From assembly GCF_018736045.1 (NCBI RefSeq), contig NZ_CP076133.1:682001-746000 (forward strand): DNA of 64,000 nucleotides, read 5' to 3'. A program made the position numbers and the translations under genes. Shown in pieces: positions 17,552-26,686 of this stretch; the stretch's first letter is position 1, and each line of letters opens with the position of its first letter. The notes beneath the pieces were generated by a model, which worked only from the letters and a program-made list of their open reading frames with translations, did no database searches and was not told the origin of the DNA. This stretch comes from Flammeovirga yaeyamensis (lineage in GTDB: Bacteria; Bacteroidota; Bacteroidia; Cytophagales; Flammeovirgaceae).

Positions 17552-18115
17552 ATGCACCACCTCCTCCAAAAGATCTCCCAGAAAACACCAATCACACCTG
17601 AACTAGAAAATCGGACTCAAGAATTATTTACATTACAAGAACATCAAAAGTCTGATCTACTTTTAGAGGCTAATCAGAGGGCGAGGTATTTGTATTATGT
17701 GGAGAAAGGAGCATTGCATAACTATTATTATCACGATGGTCGACAAGTGAGTTCTTGGTTTTATGTAGAAGATATGTTTATCACATCTTGGTATAGCTTT
17801 TATGCACAACAACCAAGTTTTGAGAACATCGAATGTTTAGAAGATTGTACGTTATATCGTATTAGTTATGAGGATTATCAGAAGCTGATACAAGAATTTC
17901 CAGCTTTTGGTAATTTTGCACGATTACTGTCCGAAGAGATTTTGGCCATCTTAGATCAGTTTTCTAAGAGTTGGTCTTTTTTATCAGCAAAAGAAAAATA
18001 CGATTTAATGGAAGTGTATTTTCCAAAGATCGAACAGCGAATTAAGTTAGGGCATATTGCTTCTTTTTTAGGGATATCACAAGAGACGTTGAGCCGTATT
18101 CGTGCTGGAAAATAA
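17552..18115 (+). CDS. Crp/Fnr-family transcriptional regulator
   Basis: 187 residues: a cyclic-nucleotide-binding-like beta-barrel (residues ~25-115: RARYLYYVEKGALHNYYYHDGRQVSSWFY, CLEDCTLYRISYEDY), a dimerisation helix and a compact C-terminal HTH (HIASFLGISQETLSRIRA). No Cys cluster for an Fe-S centre is visible, so it is closer to Crp than to Fnr and the ligand is unknown. A perfect TTGAT-N4-ATCAA box lies 2-20 bp after its stop, upstream of the haem c lipoprotein gene, suggesting that gene as target. Confidence 0.85.
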   Translation: MHHLLQKISQKTPITPELENRTQELFTLQEHQKSDLLLEANQRARYLYYVEKGALHNYYYHDGRQVSSWFYVEDMFITSWYSFYAQQPSFENIECLEDCTLYRISYEDYQKLIQEFPAFGNFARLLSEEILAILDQFSKSWSFLSAKEKYDLMEVYFPKIEQRIKLGHIASFLGISQETLSRIRAGK

Positions 18116-18117
18116 GA

Positions 18118-18135
18118 TTTTGATCTAGATCAAAA
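18118..18135. promoter_or_regulatory. perfect FNR/CRP-type palindrome
   Basis: TTTTGATCTAGATCAAAA is a perfect 18-bp palindrome containing the FNR-class consensus TTGAT-N4-ATCAA. It lies ~50 bp upstream of the ATG at 18186, directly after the Crp/Fnr-type regulator gene. A weak -7-like GACATTTG follows. Confidence 0.75.
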
Positions 18136-18185
18136 GAACCCTTATCAGATTACCTGACATTTGTAGTTGAACATAAATCAAAACT

Positions 18186-19613
18186 ATGAATCGAAACAAA
18201 ATTATTCTCTCTTTAGCATCATTGCTATTTATTATTATTGCTGCTTGTAAAAGTGTGGAGATGTCTTCAGTTGATCCTGTATTAGAGATCGGTGAGGTAT
18301 CTTACAATGGAACAATAAAAAGAATTATTCAAAATCACTGTGTCACTTGTCATTCAGGAAAACGACCCACGGGTGATCTTGATCTAACCACTTACGAAAA
18401 TGTCGTTGATGCCATTAAAACAAAAGATCTATTAAACCTTATCAACAACAAGAATTTTCCGATGCCCACTACGGGTTTGATTTCTAAAAAGGAAAGAAAG
18501 GCTATACAGAAATGGGCGGAAAATGGTTTTCTCAGATCATCAAAAAAGGAAAAAAAAGAGGAGGAAGATACTACTGCTGTAACGTTTGAAGCTCCGAATT
18601 TACAACCCATTGATATCGATAAAAATGGATTTGAGTTTTTAGAAAAAATGCAAGGACATTGGGTAGGCAAAATTCATTTATTAGGAAGAGATATACCTTG
18701 GTTTGCCTTCGATTTTAGAGCGATCAATAGTTCTCAAATTCATGGATTATTTGAAGGAGGAAGTATGGGGAATTTGTTCAATACTTTTTTTGTAGCCGAT
18801 TTTAAGGGGACGAAAACGATTATGCTCCGTAACGGAGGTATTCTCGGTGGTATCTATCGTACTAGTTACTTTGTGATGACAGAAGCTGACAACGATGAGT
18901 ACTTATTTGTAGATGCTTATGGTGGAAAACAGATTATGTGGGTGAAGATATCATTCAAAAATGATCAGATGAAAATGCTGACCTATACCAGTAAAATGGG
19001 AATGAAAACACCAAGCAAGCACATAGAATTTGATGGACGAAAACTACATCAAGATCTCGCTCAAAATGCAGCTAAAAAGTATCAATTCCCAAGTAAAGAA
19101 GTGGTGAAAAGTTTTCCTCAAGGAATGCCTTTACAGGATTGGGGACCTGAATATCCCGTAGTTACATCTGCTAGTTATATAATGGCCAATGACGATTATA
19201 ATTATGCACTTTTGGGAGAAATGTCAGGGGATCCAATTCAGATAAAAGATATCAAAAATATAGCTTCCCTACATCTTAAATTTTCTAGGGAGGATTTAAG
19301 TAAAGGCAAAAATATACAAGTGTATTTATCAAGAGTGCCTTTAACGAATGAGGATACTTCCTTTAAGTCAGCTTATGGATATATCGAGCAAGAGGCGATG
19401 GATGAAGTATTGTTATTTCCCGAGATCGATTATCGTGATCAAGAGTTTACTTTGACCTATTTACATGAAGGAAAATGTTACATCACTTTTGTTGTGGATA
19501 ATAATCAAGATATGGTGCCGAGTAAAGGAGATTATTACAGTGTTAGTCAGGAACTTGATTTAGTAGGAGAGTCAAATCTAGAGGTAAATAACATCACAAA
19601 TACTATAAATTAA
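18186..19613 (+). CDS. haem c lipoprotein with C-terminal domain of unknown function
   Basis: 475 residues. Lipobox Cys21 (IIIAACKSV). The next ~80 residues are a mono-haem cytochrome c-like domain: CVTCH (C52, C55, H56) and a likely axial Met93 in FPMPTTG. A Lys/Glu linker (~110-130) follows, then a large beta-rich domain (~140-475) that I do not recognise. Probably an anchored electron carrier or redox sensor. An FNR-type box upstream and a VOC gene 11 bp downstream suggest one oxygen- or redox-responsive unit. Confidence 0.8.
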   Translation: MNRNKIILSLASLLFIIIAACKSVEMSSVDPVLEIGEVSYNGTIKRIIQNHCVTCHSGKRPTGDLDLTTYENVVDAIKTKDLLNLINNKNFPMPTTGLISKKERKAIQKWAENGFLRSSKKEKKEEEDTTAVTFEAPNLQPIDIDKNGFEFLEKMQGHWVGKIHLLGRDIPWFAFDFRAINSSQIHGLFEGGSMGNLFNTFFVADFKGTKTIMLRNGGILGGIYRTSYFVMTEADNDEYLFVDAYGGKQIMWVKISFKNDQMKMLTYTSKMGMKTPSKHIEFDGRKLHQDLAQNAAKKYQFPSKEVVKSFPQGMPLQDWGPEYPVVTSASYIMANDDYNYALLGEMSGDPIQIKDIKNIASLHLKFSREDLSKGKNIQVYLSRVPLTNEDTSFKSAYGYIEQEAMDEVLLFPEIDYRDQEFTLTYLHEGKCYITFVVDNNQDMVPSKGDYYSVSQELDLVGESNLEVNNITNTIN

Positions 19614-19624
19614 ACTCAAAACCT

Positions 19625-20344
19625 ATGAAACCCAATCATTTTATATTTGCCGATTTATCTACTTATCAACCTAAAGTATCCATGAAGTTTTATTCTTCCG
19701 TTTTTGGTTGGGAATTCTATAATGAATACGATTATCAAACTGCCTATTTAGGTGATGAAGCCATTATTGGTTTGTACGAAACACCAAATCAATTTAAACA
19801 GTTGAAAATGCCTCATTTTTGGATGTCGTATATCCAAGTAAATGATGTGAAAAAGACTGTTGAACAAGCTCGAAATTTAGGAGGGATAATTGAATTAGAA
19901 CAAGAGTTAGATCATTTCGGGAAAGTAGCATTAATCCGAGATCCCTTAGGGGCAGGGTTTACTGTCTACCAAGGAGACTATTTGATGAATACCCGAACAA
20001 AAGGGATATCAAATACACTCATTTGGAATGAGCTTCATGCATCTGATGCCACCAAAATTATCCCATTTTATGAAGGAATTTTTAATTGGAAATTTGCTTC
20101 AAACGGTAAAGGGACTTACAAGATATTGGATACACAAAATAGTCATATTGCTGATTTGTTCGAAATAGCTAACGATGTTAAGGGCAAATATGAGTATTGG
20201 GTGTGTTCCTTTGGAGTGAAAAACCTAAAAGTATCTCTTCAAAGAGTTCTAGAACATGGAGGAAGCTTGATTAGTGATGAAGGAAATAGAATTATGGTTT
20301 GTGATGATTCTGGAGAGGCGTTTTTTTACATTCAGTCATTATGA
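19625..20344 (+). CDS. double-domain VOC (glyoxalase/bleomycin-resistance) family protein
   Basis: 239 residues made of two VOC halves (about 1-118 and 125-239). The first shows ADLSTYQPKVSMKFYSSVFGWEF and IRDPLGAGFTVYQGD; the second shows TLIWNELHASDATKIIPFYEGIFNWKF. This layout matches two-domain VOC proteins of glyoxalase or extradiol-dioxygenase type; substrate and metal use cannot be read from sequence alone. It follows the haem c gene by 11 bp, likely co-transcribed. Confidence 0.82.
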   Translation: MKPNHFIFADLSTYQPKVSMKFYSSVFGWEFYNEYDYQTAYLGDEAIIGLYETPNQFKQLKMPHFWMSYIQVNDVKKTVEQARNLGGIIELEQELDHFGKVALIRDPLGAGFTVYQGDYLMNTRTKGISNTLIWNELHASDATKIIPFYEGIFNWKFASNGKGTYKILDTQNSHIADLFEIANDVKGKYEYWVCSFGVKNLKVSLQRVLEHGGSLISDEGNRIMVCDDSGEAFFYIQSL

Positions 20345-20349
20345 TATGG

Positions 20350-20592
20350 ACGAGTAATTATCAAGACTAAAGTCCTTTCTGATTTAGACGAGTAACCATT
20401 ACGTAAATTCCGTCTTGCATCTATTTATATCCTGGACTGAAGTCCAGGGCTGGTAATAATTATATCATCAAGACTAAAGTCTTTTCTGATTTTGGCGAGT
20501 AACCATTACGTAAATTCAGTCTTGCATCTATTTAGTGAACACTTCAGTGTTCACTAAACCAATTATTACCACCCTAGGGTTTCAACCCTAGG
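20350..20592. repeat. multi-hairpin intergenic repeat, copy 2 (partly duplicated)
   Basis: Same hairpin series as 10012-10192, but the AAGACTAAAGTC plus GAGTAACCATTACGTAAATT unit occurs twice. It ends with CCCTAGGGTTTCAACCCTAGG, whose last TAG, read on the minus strand at 20590-20588, is the stop codon of the regulator gene that follows. It lies between convergent genes. Confidence 0.8.
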
Positions 20593-22270
20593 TAAGCGAT
20601 ATCTCCCTCACCTCTTCCAAAGTCAAATTCCCGCCATCGTATTTACTCAAGAAAGTTTGGAAATCGATATCAGTATTGATCAATCCCAATTTCTTTCTTA
20701 AACGGTAACGTGCAATTTGAATCGATTTCACGCTTTGGTGAGTGATGTTTGATATATCTTTCGTACTTAAGTTCAGTTTTAAGAAAGCACAAAGTTTTTT
20801 CTCATTAGGGGTGAGGTTAGGATGTTCCTTTTGAAGCTGATCAAAAAACTGATGATGTACTTGTTCGAAGCGGACCTCCAATTCTTTCCAAATCTCACCA
20901 GAGCCCGAGGTCTGTAGATTGTAGACAATAGATCGGATTTTCTTTCTTGTCGCACTATCCATTTGAGGATCATCCAGCGTCATCAATTCCTCTGATACAT
21001 TATTGATGAGCTCATTTTTTTGCATTAAGTGCATGACATTGGTGGTCAATTCTTTGTCCTTAAAAGAGATATCATTTTGTAGGGAATGATACTGTTCTTC
21101 CACCCTCAATTGTTCCGATTCCAATAACTCTTTTTCCATCATCAATTGATCTTCGCTTTGTTTCGCATTGATCGCCTTTAATCTTTGCATTCTGAAAATT
21201 AGTACGGATATGATGACAAATAAGATAAATGCAGTTGTCAAGCCAAAAATCAATTCTTGTTGATCTTCTTTTTCCGTTTGCAAATCCTGCTGATCCAACT
21301 CCAGTTGATGATTCTTTTCAATGAAATTTACTGTTTGCTCATGTGCAGTCTGAATCAGTTCATCGGATTGTTCCTTAAATAAAACATGATATTTCAAAGC
21401 ATTTTCAAAATCCCCTTTTGCTTGATATAGTTGAAAAAGATTGTTGTACACATTCACTAAATCTTGATAAGCCTTTAAGGAAATAGCAATTTGTTCAGCC
21501 TCCAGATAGTACTTTTCAGCTGCATCAAATTGATTGGTGATGAGTTGAACTTGAGCAAAGGCCAGGAGAGAATTGATTTCACCTCTTCGATCACCTGTTA
21601 ATTTTTTGATCGCATACGCCTGTTTAAAGAAATGATTGGCAGAATCGGTTACATCAATTTTTAAATATTGATTTCCTAAATTATGGTAGGCCTTCCCTTT
21701 CAAAGAAAGCATATTATCGGTTTTACAAAGGGTGACCACTTCTTTAAATTGATGTACCGCATCCATACGTTTCCCTTCTTCATCAAATAAGTTGGCTTGA
21801 TTGAGTAAGATATTTGGAATGAGATAATCGGCGTCCTTATTTGGTAAAAGGTAAGCCTGTTTTAAGGCTTCTTTATAAGCACTAGAAGCTTTTTGATACT
21901 CCTTTTCCATTTGGTACAAAGTAGCAATGTTAATTAGTGCCTTTGTTCTGCCAAGTGAGTAATTGATGGCAGAGAAATTCTGATCCGCAGAGTAATAGGC
22001 ATCTCTTGCTTGGGCATACCTTCCCTGAAGCATATTTAAATTGCCTTTTCTGTGGTATAAATTTCCCAAAATCAAAGAATGTTCTTTGGGAGGATATTCT
22101 GATATTGCTACGTCTGTCATCGATAAAGCCTTCATCAAATCAGTTTGACTAAGCTCATCAATTTTCTCTAATAGGTTTTCTTCATTCTTATTTAAACTCT
22201 GATGATTATCAGCGAACAAGAGGGAAGAAAATAATATAGCAAAGGAAATAAATAGTCTAGTTGGTTTCAA
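20588..22270 (-). CDS. TPR-transmembrane-HTH transcriptional regulator
   Basis: 560 residues. The start is TTG at 22270: an in-frame TAA lies two codons upstream, no ATG is available, and a signal peptide begins at once (MKPTRLFISFAILFSSLLFA). The periplasmic half holds about six TPR units (residues ~45-310). One transmembrane helix (ELIFGLTTAFILFVIISVLIF, residues ~345-365) is followed by a coiled coil and a C-terminal LuxR-like HTH (LTPNEKKLCAFLKLNLSTKD, SVKSIQIARYRLRKKLGL). Known as a Bacteroidota regulator class; target unknown. The stop lies inside the repeat. Confidence 0.85.
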   Translation of the reverse strand: MKPTRLFISFAILFSSLLFADNHQSLNKNEENLLEKIDELSQTDLMKALSMTDVAISEYPPKEHSLILGNLYHRKGNLNMLQGRYAQARDAYYSADQNFSAINYSLGRTKALINIATLYQMEKEYQKASSAYKEALKQAYLLPNKDADYLIPNILLNQANLFDEEGKRMDAVHQFKEVVTLCKTDNMLSLKGKAYHNLGNQYLKIDVTDSANHFFKQAYAIKKLTGDRRGEINSLLAFAQVQLITNQFDAAEKYYLEAEQIAISLKAYQDLVNVYNNLFQLYQAKGDFENALKYHVLFKEQSDELIQTAHEQTVNFIEKNHQLELDQQDLQTEKEDQQELIFGLTTAFILFVIISVLIFRMQRLKAINAKQSEDQLMMEKELLESEQLRVEEQYHSLQNDISFKDKELTTNVMHLMQKNELINNVSEELMTLDDPQMDSATRKKIRSIVYNLQTSGSGEIWKELEVRFEQVHHQFFDQLQKEHPNLTPNEKKLCAFLKLNLSTKDISNITHQSVKSIQIARYRLRKKLGLINTDIDFQTFLSKYDGGNLTLEEVREISLT

Positions 22271-22430
22271 TGTTTATAGTGATATTAGTTTAAACTCAAA
22301 CATAATAAAATCATTTTTGAAATCAAAAAAAAGATATAATTTTATCATTATCAGTCCTGAAGTATCAATTATAACCTCCACTCATTACTAACAAGCTTGA
22401 ACCAATCACAATACTCTCAACTATAAACAC

Positions 22431-22438
22431 TACCTTTG
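22431..22438 (+). promoter_or_regulatory. Bacteroidota -7 box for rhlE
   Basis: TACCTTTG matches the Bacteroidota -7 consensus TANNTTTG exactly. No good TTTG at -33 spacing is seen. It would give a leader of about 60 nt. Confidence 0.45.
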
Positions 22439-22471
22439 CACTTCATCTCATAAAGCCTGCCATAGCGTAAA

Positions 22472-22505
22472 CAATGGTTTTGCTTTTTTATTTTGTAAAC
22501 CATTG
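22472..22505 (+). promoter_or_regulatory. 5'-UTR hairpin just before the rhlE start codon
   Basis: CAATGGTTT pairs perfectly with AAACCATTG across a 16-nt U-rich loop and ends 3 nt before the ATG at 22509. It could control translation initiation, for example in the cold, as for other DEAD-box helicase leaders; this is inference. Confidence 0.5.
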
Positions 22506-22508
22506 ATT

Positions 22509-23873
22509 ATGACATTCAAAGAGCTGAAGTTAAATCCTTCTATCCTCAAAGCATTAAACGAAGAAAAGTACATTAAACCGACACCGATTCAGGCGAAAGC
22601 TATTCCTTTTGTATTAAAAAGAGAAGATGTATTGGGTTGTGCACAAACAGGAACTGGAAAAACAGCAGCCTTTGCGATTCCGATTTTACAATTAATGCAG
22701 CAGGATAAAAAGTCGAAATCATCCAACAAGATTACGGCATTGGTGTTGACTCCAACAAGAGAATTGGCCATTCAGATAGAAGAAAGTTTCTCTACTTATG
22801 GGAAATATACGGATGTACAAAATACAGTCATTTTTGGTGGGGTTAATCAAGAACGACAAGTACGTGCATTAAGAAAAGGAGTGGATGTTTTAATTGCAAC
22901 TCCTGGACGATTGTTAGATTTGATTGGGCAAGGTTTTATCAACTTATCGGATATCAAATACTTTGTCTTGGATGAGGCCGATCGTATGTTGGATATGGGT
23001 TTCATTCACGACATCAAGAAAGTTTTAAAACTTTTACCTAAAAAGAGACAATCCTTATTCTTCTCAGCGACAATGCCTAAGAATATTGTTTCCTTATCGA
23101 AACAGATTCTTATCAACCCTAAAAGTGTGACGGTAACTCCTGTATCTTCAACAGCAGAGACCATTCAACAGTTTGTGTATTATACCAATAAGAAAGAGAA
23201 AATCGACTTGTTGCATCACCTCATCAAAGAGAAGAAAATACAACAGGTATTGGTGTTTACAAGAACTAAATATGGTGCAGACGGTATCGTTAGGAAGTTG
23301 ACAAAAAAGGGGACAAAGTGTGCTGCTATCCACGGAAATAAATCTCAGAACCAAAGACAAAAGGCGTTAGCTGCTTTTAAAGATGGAAGCATTAATGTGT
23401 TGGTCGCAACGGATATTGCAGCTAGAGGAATCGATATAGATAAACTACAATACGTTATCAATTATGATATTCCGAATGAGTCGGAAACTTATGTACACCG
23501 AATCGGCCGTTGCGGTAGAGCAGGTGAGAAAGGTATTTCGATTTCACTAAGTGAAGCGGAAGATAATAAGTACATCAAAGATGTAGAAAAACTAACGAAG
23601 CAAACCCTTACTGTGGTAGAGGAACATCCTTATCCTCAAACGGACAAACCGATGAACGCCACTCAGAAAAAGGCGATGGAAAAGGAAAAGCAGAAAAGAA
23701 AACAAGAGTTTTTTGCTAATAAAAAGCGTAAAGCTGCTGGGAATGCTAAAAAGGAAGGTGAGAAAAAGAAGCCTTCGAGAAATAGAAATACGGGTAAACC
23801 TAAAACCACTACATCAAATAAAAAAGGTGGTTTTAAAGGAAAATTTAAGTCCAATAGAAGAAAAAGCAATTAA
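22509..23873 (+). CDS. rhlE: DEAD-box RNA helicase, RhlE type
   Basis: 454 residues from the ATG at 22509; the in-frame TTG two codons earlier lies inside the leader hairpin. Ordered motifs: Q motif (KPTPIQAKAIP), I (AQTGTGKT), Ia (PTRELA), Ib (TPGR), II (DEAD), III (SAT), then domain 2 with ATDIAARGID and HRIGRCGRAG. The C-terminal ~75 residues are a Lys/Arg-rich tail. RhlE helicases remodel structured RNA during ribosome assembly and cold adaptation. A hairpin leader precedes it. Confidence 0.95.
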   Translation: MTFKELKLNPSILKALNEEKYIKPTPIQAKAIPFVLKREDVLGCAQTGTGKTAAFAIPILQLMQQDKKSKSSNKITALVLTPTRELAIQIEESFSTYGKYTDVQNTVIFGGVNQERQVRALRKGVDVLIATPGRLLDLIGQGFINLSDIKYFVLDEADRMLDMGFIHDIKKVLKLLPKKRQSLFFSATMPKNIVSLSKQILINPKSVTVTPVSSTAETIQQFVYYTNKKEKIDLLHHLIKEKKIQQVLVFTRTKYGADGIVRKLTKKGTKCAAIHGNKSQNQRQKALAAFKDGSINVLVATDIAARGIDIDKLQYVINYDIPNESETYVHRIGRCGRAGEKGISISLSEAEDNKYIKDVEKLTKQTLTVVEEHPYPQTDKPMNATQKKAMEKEKQKRKQEFFANKKRKAAGNAKKEGEKKKPSRNRNTGKPKTTTSNKKGGFKGKFKSNRRKSN

Positions 23874-23916
23874 TATCAAATTCCTTCTTTAATAAAGAAA
23901 CTCATTGAAAAAAATA

Positions 23917-23938
23917 ACCCACAGCATACACTGTGGGT
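23917..23938 (-). terminator. terminator between convergent genes
   Basis: ACCCACAG / CTGTGGGT is a perfect 8-bp stem with a 6-nt loop. On the minus strand it is followed by a T-rich run, so it serves the Cys-rich lipoprotein gene, and possibly rhlE too. Confidence 0.75.
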
Positions 23939-23990
23939 CAATACTATATACTCAATAAATCATTGTCTCAGTATTTTCAACTGATATATA

Positions 23991-24929
23991 TTAGTTTCTG
24001 TAACGACCATTTGAGTTCATTACATCTGGCTGCCAAGTTCTTGTAAAAGTCGCCAAGTTATCTTGAACTTCAGGTAATAAATCGCCCGCATATTTGTCGA
24101 TAGCACCATCGCCTAAATACAAACCGATATAAGCCAGGATGTCGTCTGTAGCCAAACCATTTTCTTGTCCAAAACCAGTACGTAACACTTGTCTAGGATC
24201 AGATCCTTTTGCTTGAGAGGCCTCGTTTCTAGTTAAAATACCATCTTGGTTAGTATCTAAATCCTCGATTAACCATTGTGCTTTTTGCTCACCGATTAAC
24301 GCCTTAAAATAAATCTTAGCATCTGCTGCAGAAATCGATGGATTAATAGAAGGTACTGTTCCTTGGTAACCACATTTATCAATAAATTCATCATCGATAT
24401 CAATGCCTAAATTGATTTCAATATCTAAGATCGCTAATCGTGCATTTTCAGGATCAGAAACCACACCATCGCGACTTACAAAATAGCCGTCTGAGTTTAA
24501 ACATCCGTCGTTGCCATTTCCAACTGGTGTGACACAAGTCGTATTGTTAGGATTAAAGTTGCCACTTCCCTCGTTTGATCCCGAACCGGTATCTCCGCCA
24601 GATTCCGTACATCCAGCACTAAATGCTTGTACAGCATCTTCAAAACACTGACCACAAGCTTCATAAGGATGTGAAGCAGGACAGTTAGGTGATGCCGTCT
24701 GATCTTGACTACCTGAAGTATCTTCTGATGTTCCTGTTGAAGTACAACCGGCACTTAAAGCCTGAGCTTCGTTCTCCCAACATTGGTCACATGCCACATA
24801 AGGATGGGAAGATGGACAGTTTACTCTAAAGTTGGAAGCTTCTTGATTGACCTCTTGCTCTTGTCTGTCGTATTGACAAGAAAATAGAATAGTAGCTAGT
24901 AGTAGTAGACTTAATTTAATAAATTTCAT
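23991..24929 (-). CDS. Cys-rich repeat lipoprotein with EF-hand-like loop
   Basis: 312 residues from the ATG at 24929, chosen over one three codons earlier. Lipobox LLLATILFSCQ. Two tandem ~32-residue repeats (NCPSSHPYVACDQCW and NCPASHPYEACGQCF, each ending SAGCT) are separated by Ser/Thr/Gly-rich linkers. A C-terminal alpha-helical half carries an EF-hand-like calcium loop (DLDTNQDGILTRNEA). Probably surface-anchored; the four Cys per repeat could form disulfides. No family recognised. An exact -7 box lies upstream. Confidence 0.75.
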   Translation of the reverse strand: MKFIKLSLLLLATILFSCQYDRQEQEVNQEASNFRVNCPSSHPYVACDQCWENEAQALSAGCTSTGTSEDTSGSQDQTASPNCPASHPYEACGQCFEDAVQAFSAGCTESGGDTGSGSNEGSGNFNPNNTTCVTPVGNGNDGCLNSDGYFVSRDGVVSDPENARLAILDIEINLGIDIDDEFIDKCGYQGTVPSINPSISAADAKIYFKALIGEQKAQWLIEDLDTNQDGILTRNEASQAKGSDPRQVLRTGFGQENGLATDDILAYIGLYLGDGAIDKYAGDLLPEVQDNLATFTRTWQPDVMNSNGRYRN

Positions 24930-24957
24930 ATCATACATTATTTAAGTTTGAGATGCC

Positions 24958-24965
24958 CAAATGTA
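24958..24965 (-). promoter_or_regulatory. -7 promoter box for the Cys-rich lipoprotein gene
   Basis: TACATTTG on the minus strand fits TANNTTTG exactly and lies 29 bp before the ATG. The -33 element is not clear. The rest of 24966-25222 shows nothing I can name. Confidence 0.45.
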
Positions 24966-25222
24966 GAAAGGCTCACTTTTCTTTACCGAAAATTACGCTA
25001 CTGCAATCCTTTTTTATCACCTCAATATTATTACAAAATGGATGATTGATGTACTTCAAAAAATGATTTTGAAGTAGTTGGACTACAAAAACTTCATGTG
25101 ATTATTACTTCATTTATTCAATATCAAATACTGTTTTGTGATGAGGAGTAAATAAGTACGTCATCTTTTTCAAGATACTTTTCTGAGACGATTTTATTCC
25201 GTGATTCTTCTACCTTATGGTC

Positions 25223-26542
25223 ATGAAAAAATATCACATCTACTTTATCACTTTTTTATTGATGGGGTGTCAACTTCCCTCAACTACTACTAAATTTTCA
25301 TCATCATGTGTTTTAGAAGAAGAACAATATTTAGATTCCACTACAGTTCAATTATCTGATATCGAACAATGGGTGAAGGAAAAGAAAGTAAATTCTGTCG
25401 AAGAGTTAATGCTAGCCTTTCCGGAAGTATATAGAAGGAATTTTTCATTAGTAGAGCACACAAAAGCTTTAGGAGAATCCAATCTAGAGTTTCCAAGAAT
25501 AGTACTATTTGGGGAAGATGGGCATTTGCTCTTTAATATAAGTTCTAAAAAAGATGACCCTACCTATCAAAAAGTGGATGGGATGGAACTGAATAACACC
25601 ACAGGGAATTGGGTATTATTTCAGTTAGATTTTGAGCAAAATCCCATTGCTGTTCGTCGATCTCCAGGAGAATGTTTTCGATGTCATGGTCAGGAAAACC
25701 CAAAGCCACTATGGGGAACAAGTAACCATTGGGAAGGTGTTTTTGGAGATAATGAGGCCCCCGGACCCAATGGAGAAGCTTTGTCTATCCGACATATTAA
25801 AAGGATGAATGAAATAAAGAATAGTGAGACTGATGAAGAGAGGTTATTACTTTTGGAATGGGAGGAAGACGAAAAACTACGATCGGGTGGTATCCGAAAA
25901 ATTAAAGGTAATCGATTTGGAGCGGAGCTAATAGTATCCAATCAACTTATGGGGGCAAGTATTGTTAAAGGGATTTATCAAAGAATGAAATTGAAAATGG
26001 GAGCCAACAAAGAACGTTATTTTTTACCATTGATATTATTAACCGCGAATCAACATGATAGTATGACGTTGGGAAGTATCACCCAAAAGAATATCAAAAA
26101 GTCGTTTCCCCATTCAAACTTAGACATTGATCGGATCTATCAGGAATTAAGCATCCATCCATCATTTGATTTTGCCATCAATGATAGTAAAGAAAATCAA
26201 ATCACTAATAAATTTTGGCAATTGGGAAAAGGAAATATTTATGAACAATTGGCCCTTTTGATGCTTTATGATTTGAATAAACAAAATAGAGAAATTCATG
26301 AGTTATTAAGGAGCGTTCCTGTGGAGTTTCATTGTCAGTCGAAAGACCATACGATCTCTTCTATGGATGAACTAATTACTCATAAAGTGAAGTATAGTTA
26401 TGTATTAAGTGGGGCAGGGAAGGCAAAAGCCGCAGAACATTATTTGCCTTTGGATGATGACGAAGTGTATCTTTCTGTTTTACAACCAATATTTCAGCAG
26501 CTGCAGGTGTATTATATGCAGGAGGAGTTGTTGGGGAGATAA
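25223..26542 (+). CDS. lipoprotein with single haem c motif
   Basis: The ATG at 25223 (MKKYHIYFITFLLMGC, lipobox Cys16) is preferred over one two codons upstream. 439 residues. A CFRCH haem-binding motif (C151, C154, H155) sits in SPGECFRCHGQENPKPLWG. No other cytochrome domain is obvious, and the remaining 280 residues are helical and unrecognised. Probably an anchored redox protein of the cytochrome-c-like lipoprotein class common in Bacteroidota. It stands alone. Confidence 0.75.
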   Translation: MKKYHIYFITFLLMGCQLPSTTTKFSSSCVLEEEQYLDSTTVQLSDIEQWVKEKKVNSVEELMLAFPEVYRRNFSLVEHTKALGESNLEFPRIVLFGEDGHLLFNISSKKDDPTYQKVDGMELNNTTGNWVLFQLDFEQNPIAVRRSPGECFRCHGQENPKPLWGTSNHWEGVFGDNEAPGPNGEALSIRHIKRMNEIKNSETDEERLLLLEWEEDEKLRSGGIRKIKGNRFGAELIVSNQLMGASIVKGIYQRMKLKMGANKERYFLPLILLTANQHDSMTLGSITQKNIKKSFPHSNLDIDRIYQELSIHPSFDFAINDSKENQITNKFWQLGKGNIYEQLALLMLYDLNKQNREIHELLRSVPVEFHCQSKDHTISSMDELITHKVKYSYVLSGAGKAKAAEHYLPLDDDEVYLSVLQPIFQQLQVYYMQEELLGR

Positions 26543-26686
26543 ATTTAGATCACGAAGATAAGAAAAACAATTACATCCAATCTAAGTTTTCTATCTTTAA
26601 AAGATGGTTAGTAGTATCGTTTCAGTGAAGCGTCCGAACAAATAATTTTTCATCTGATCATCATTAAAAAATAAACTATTATTCCT

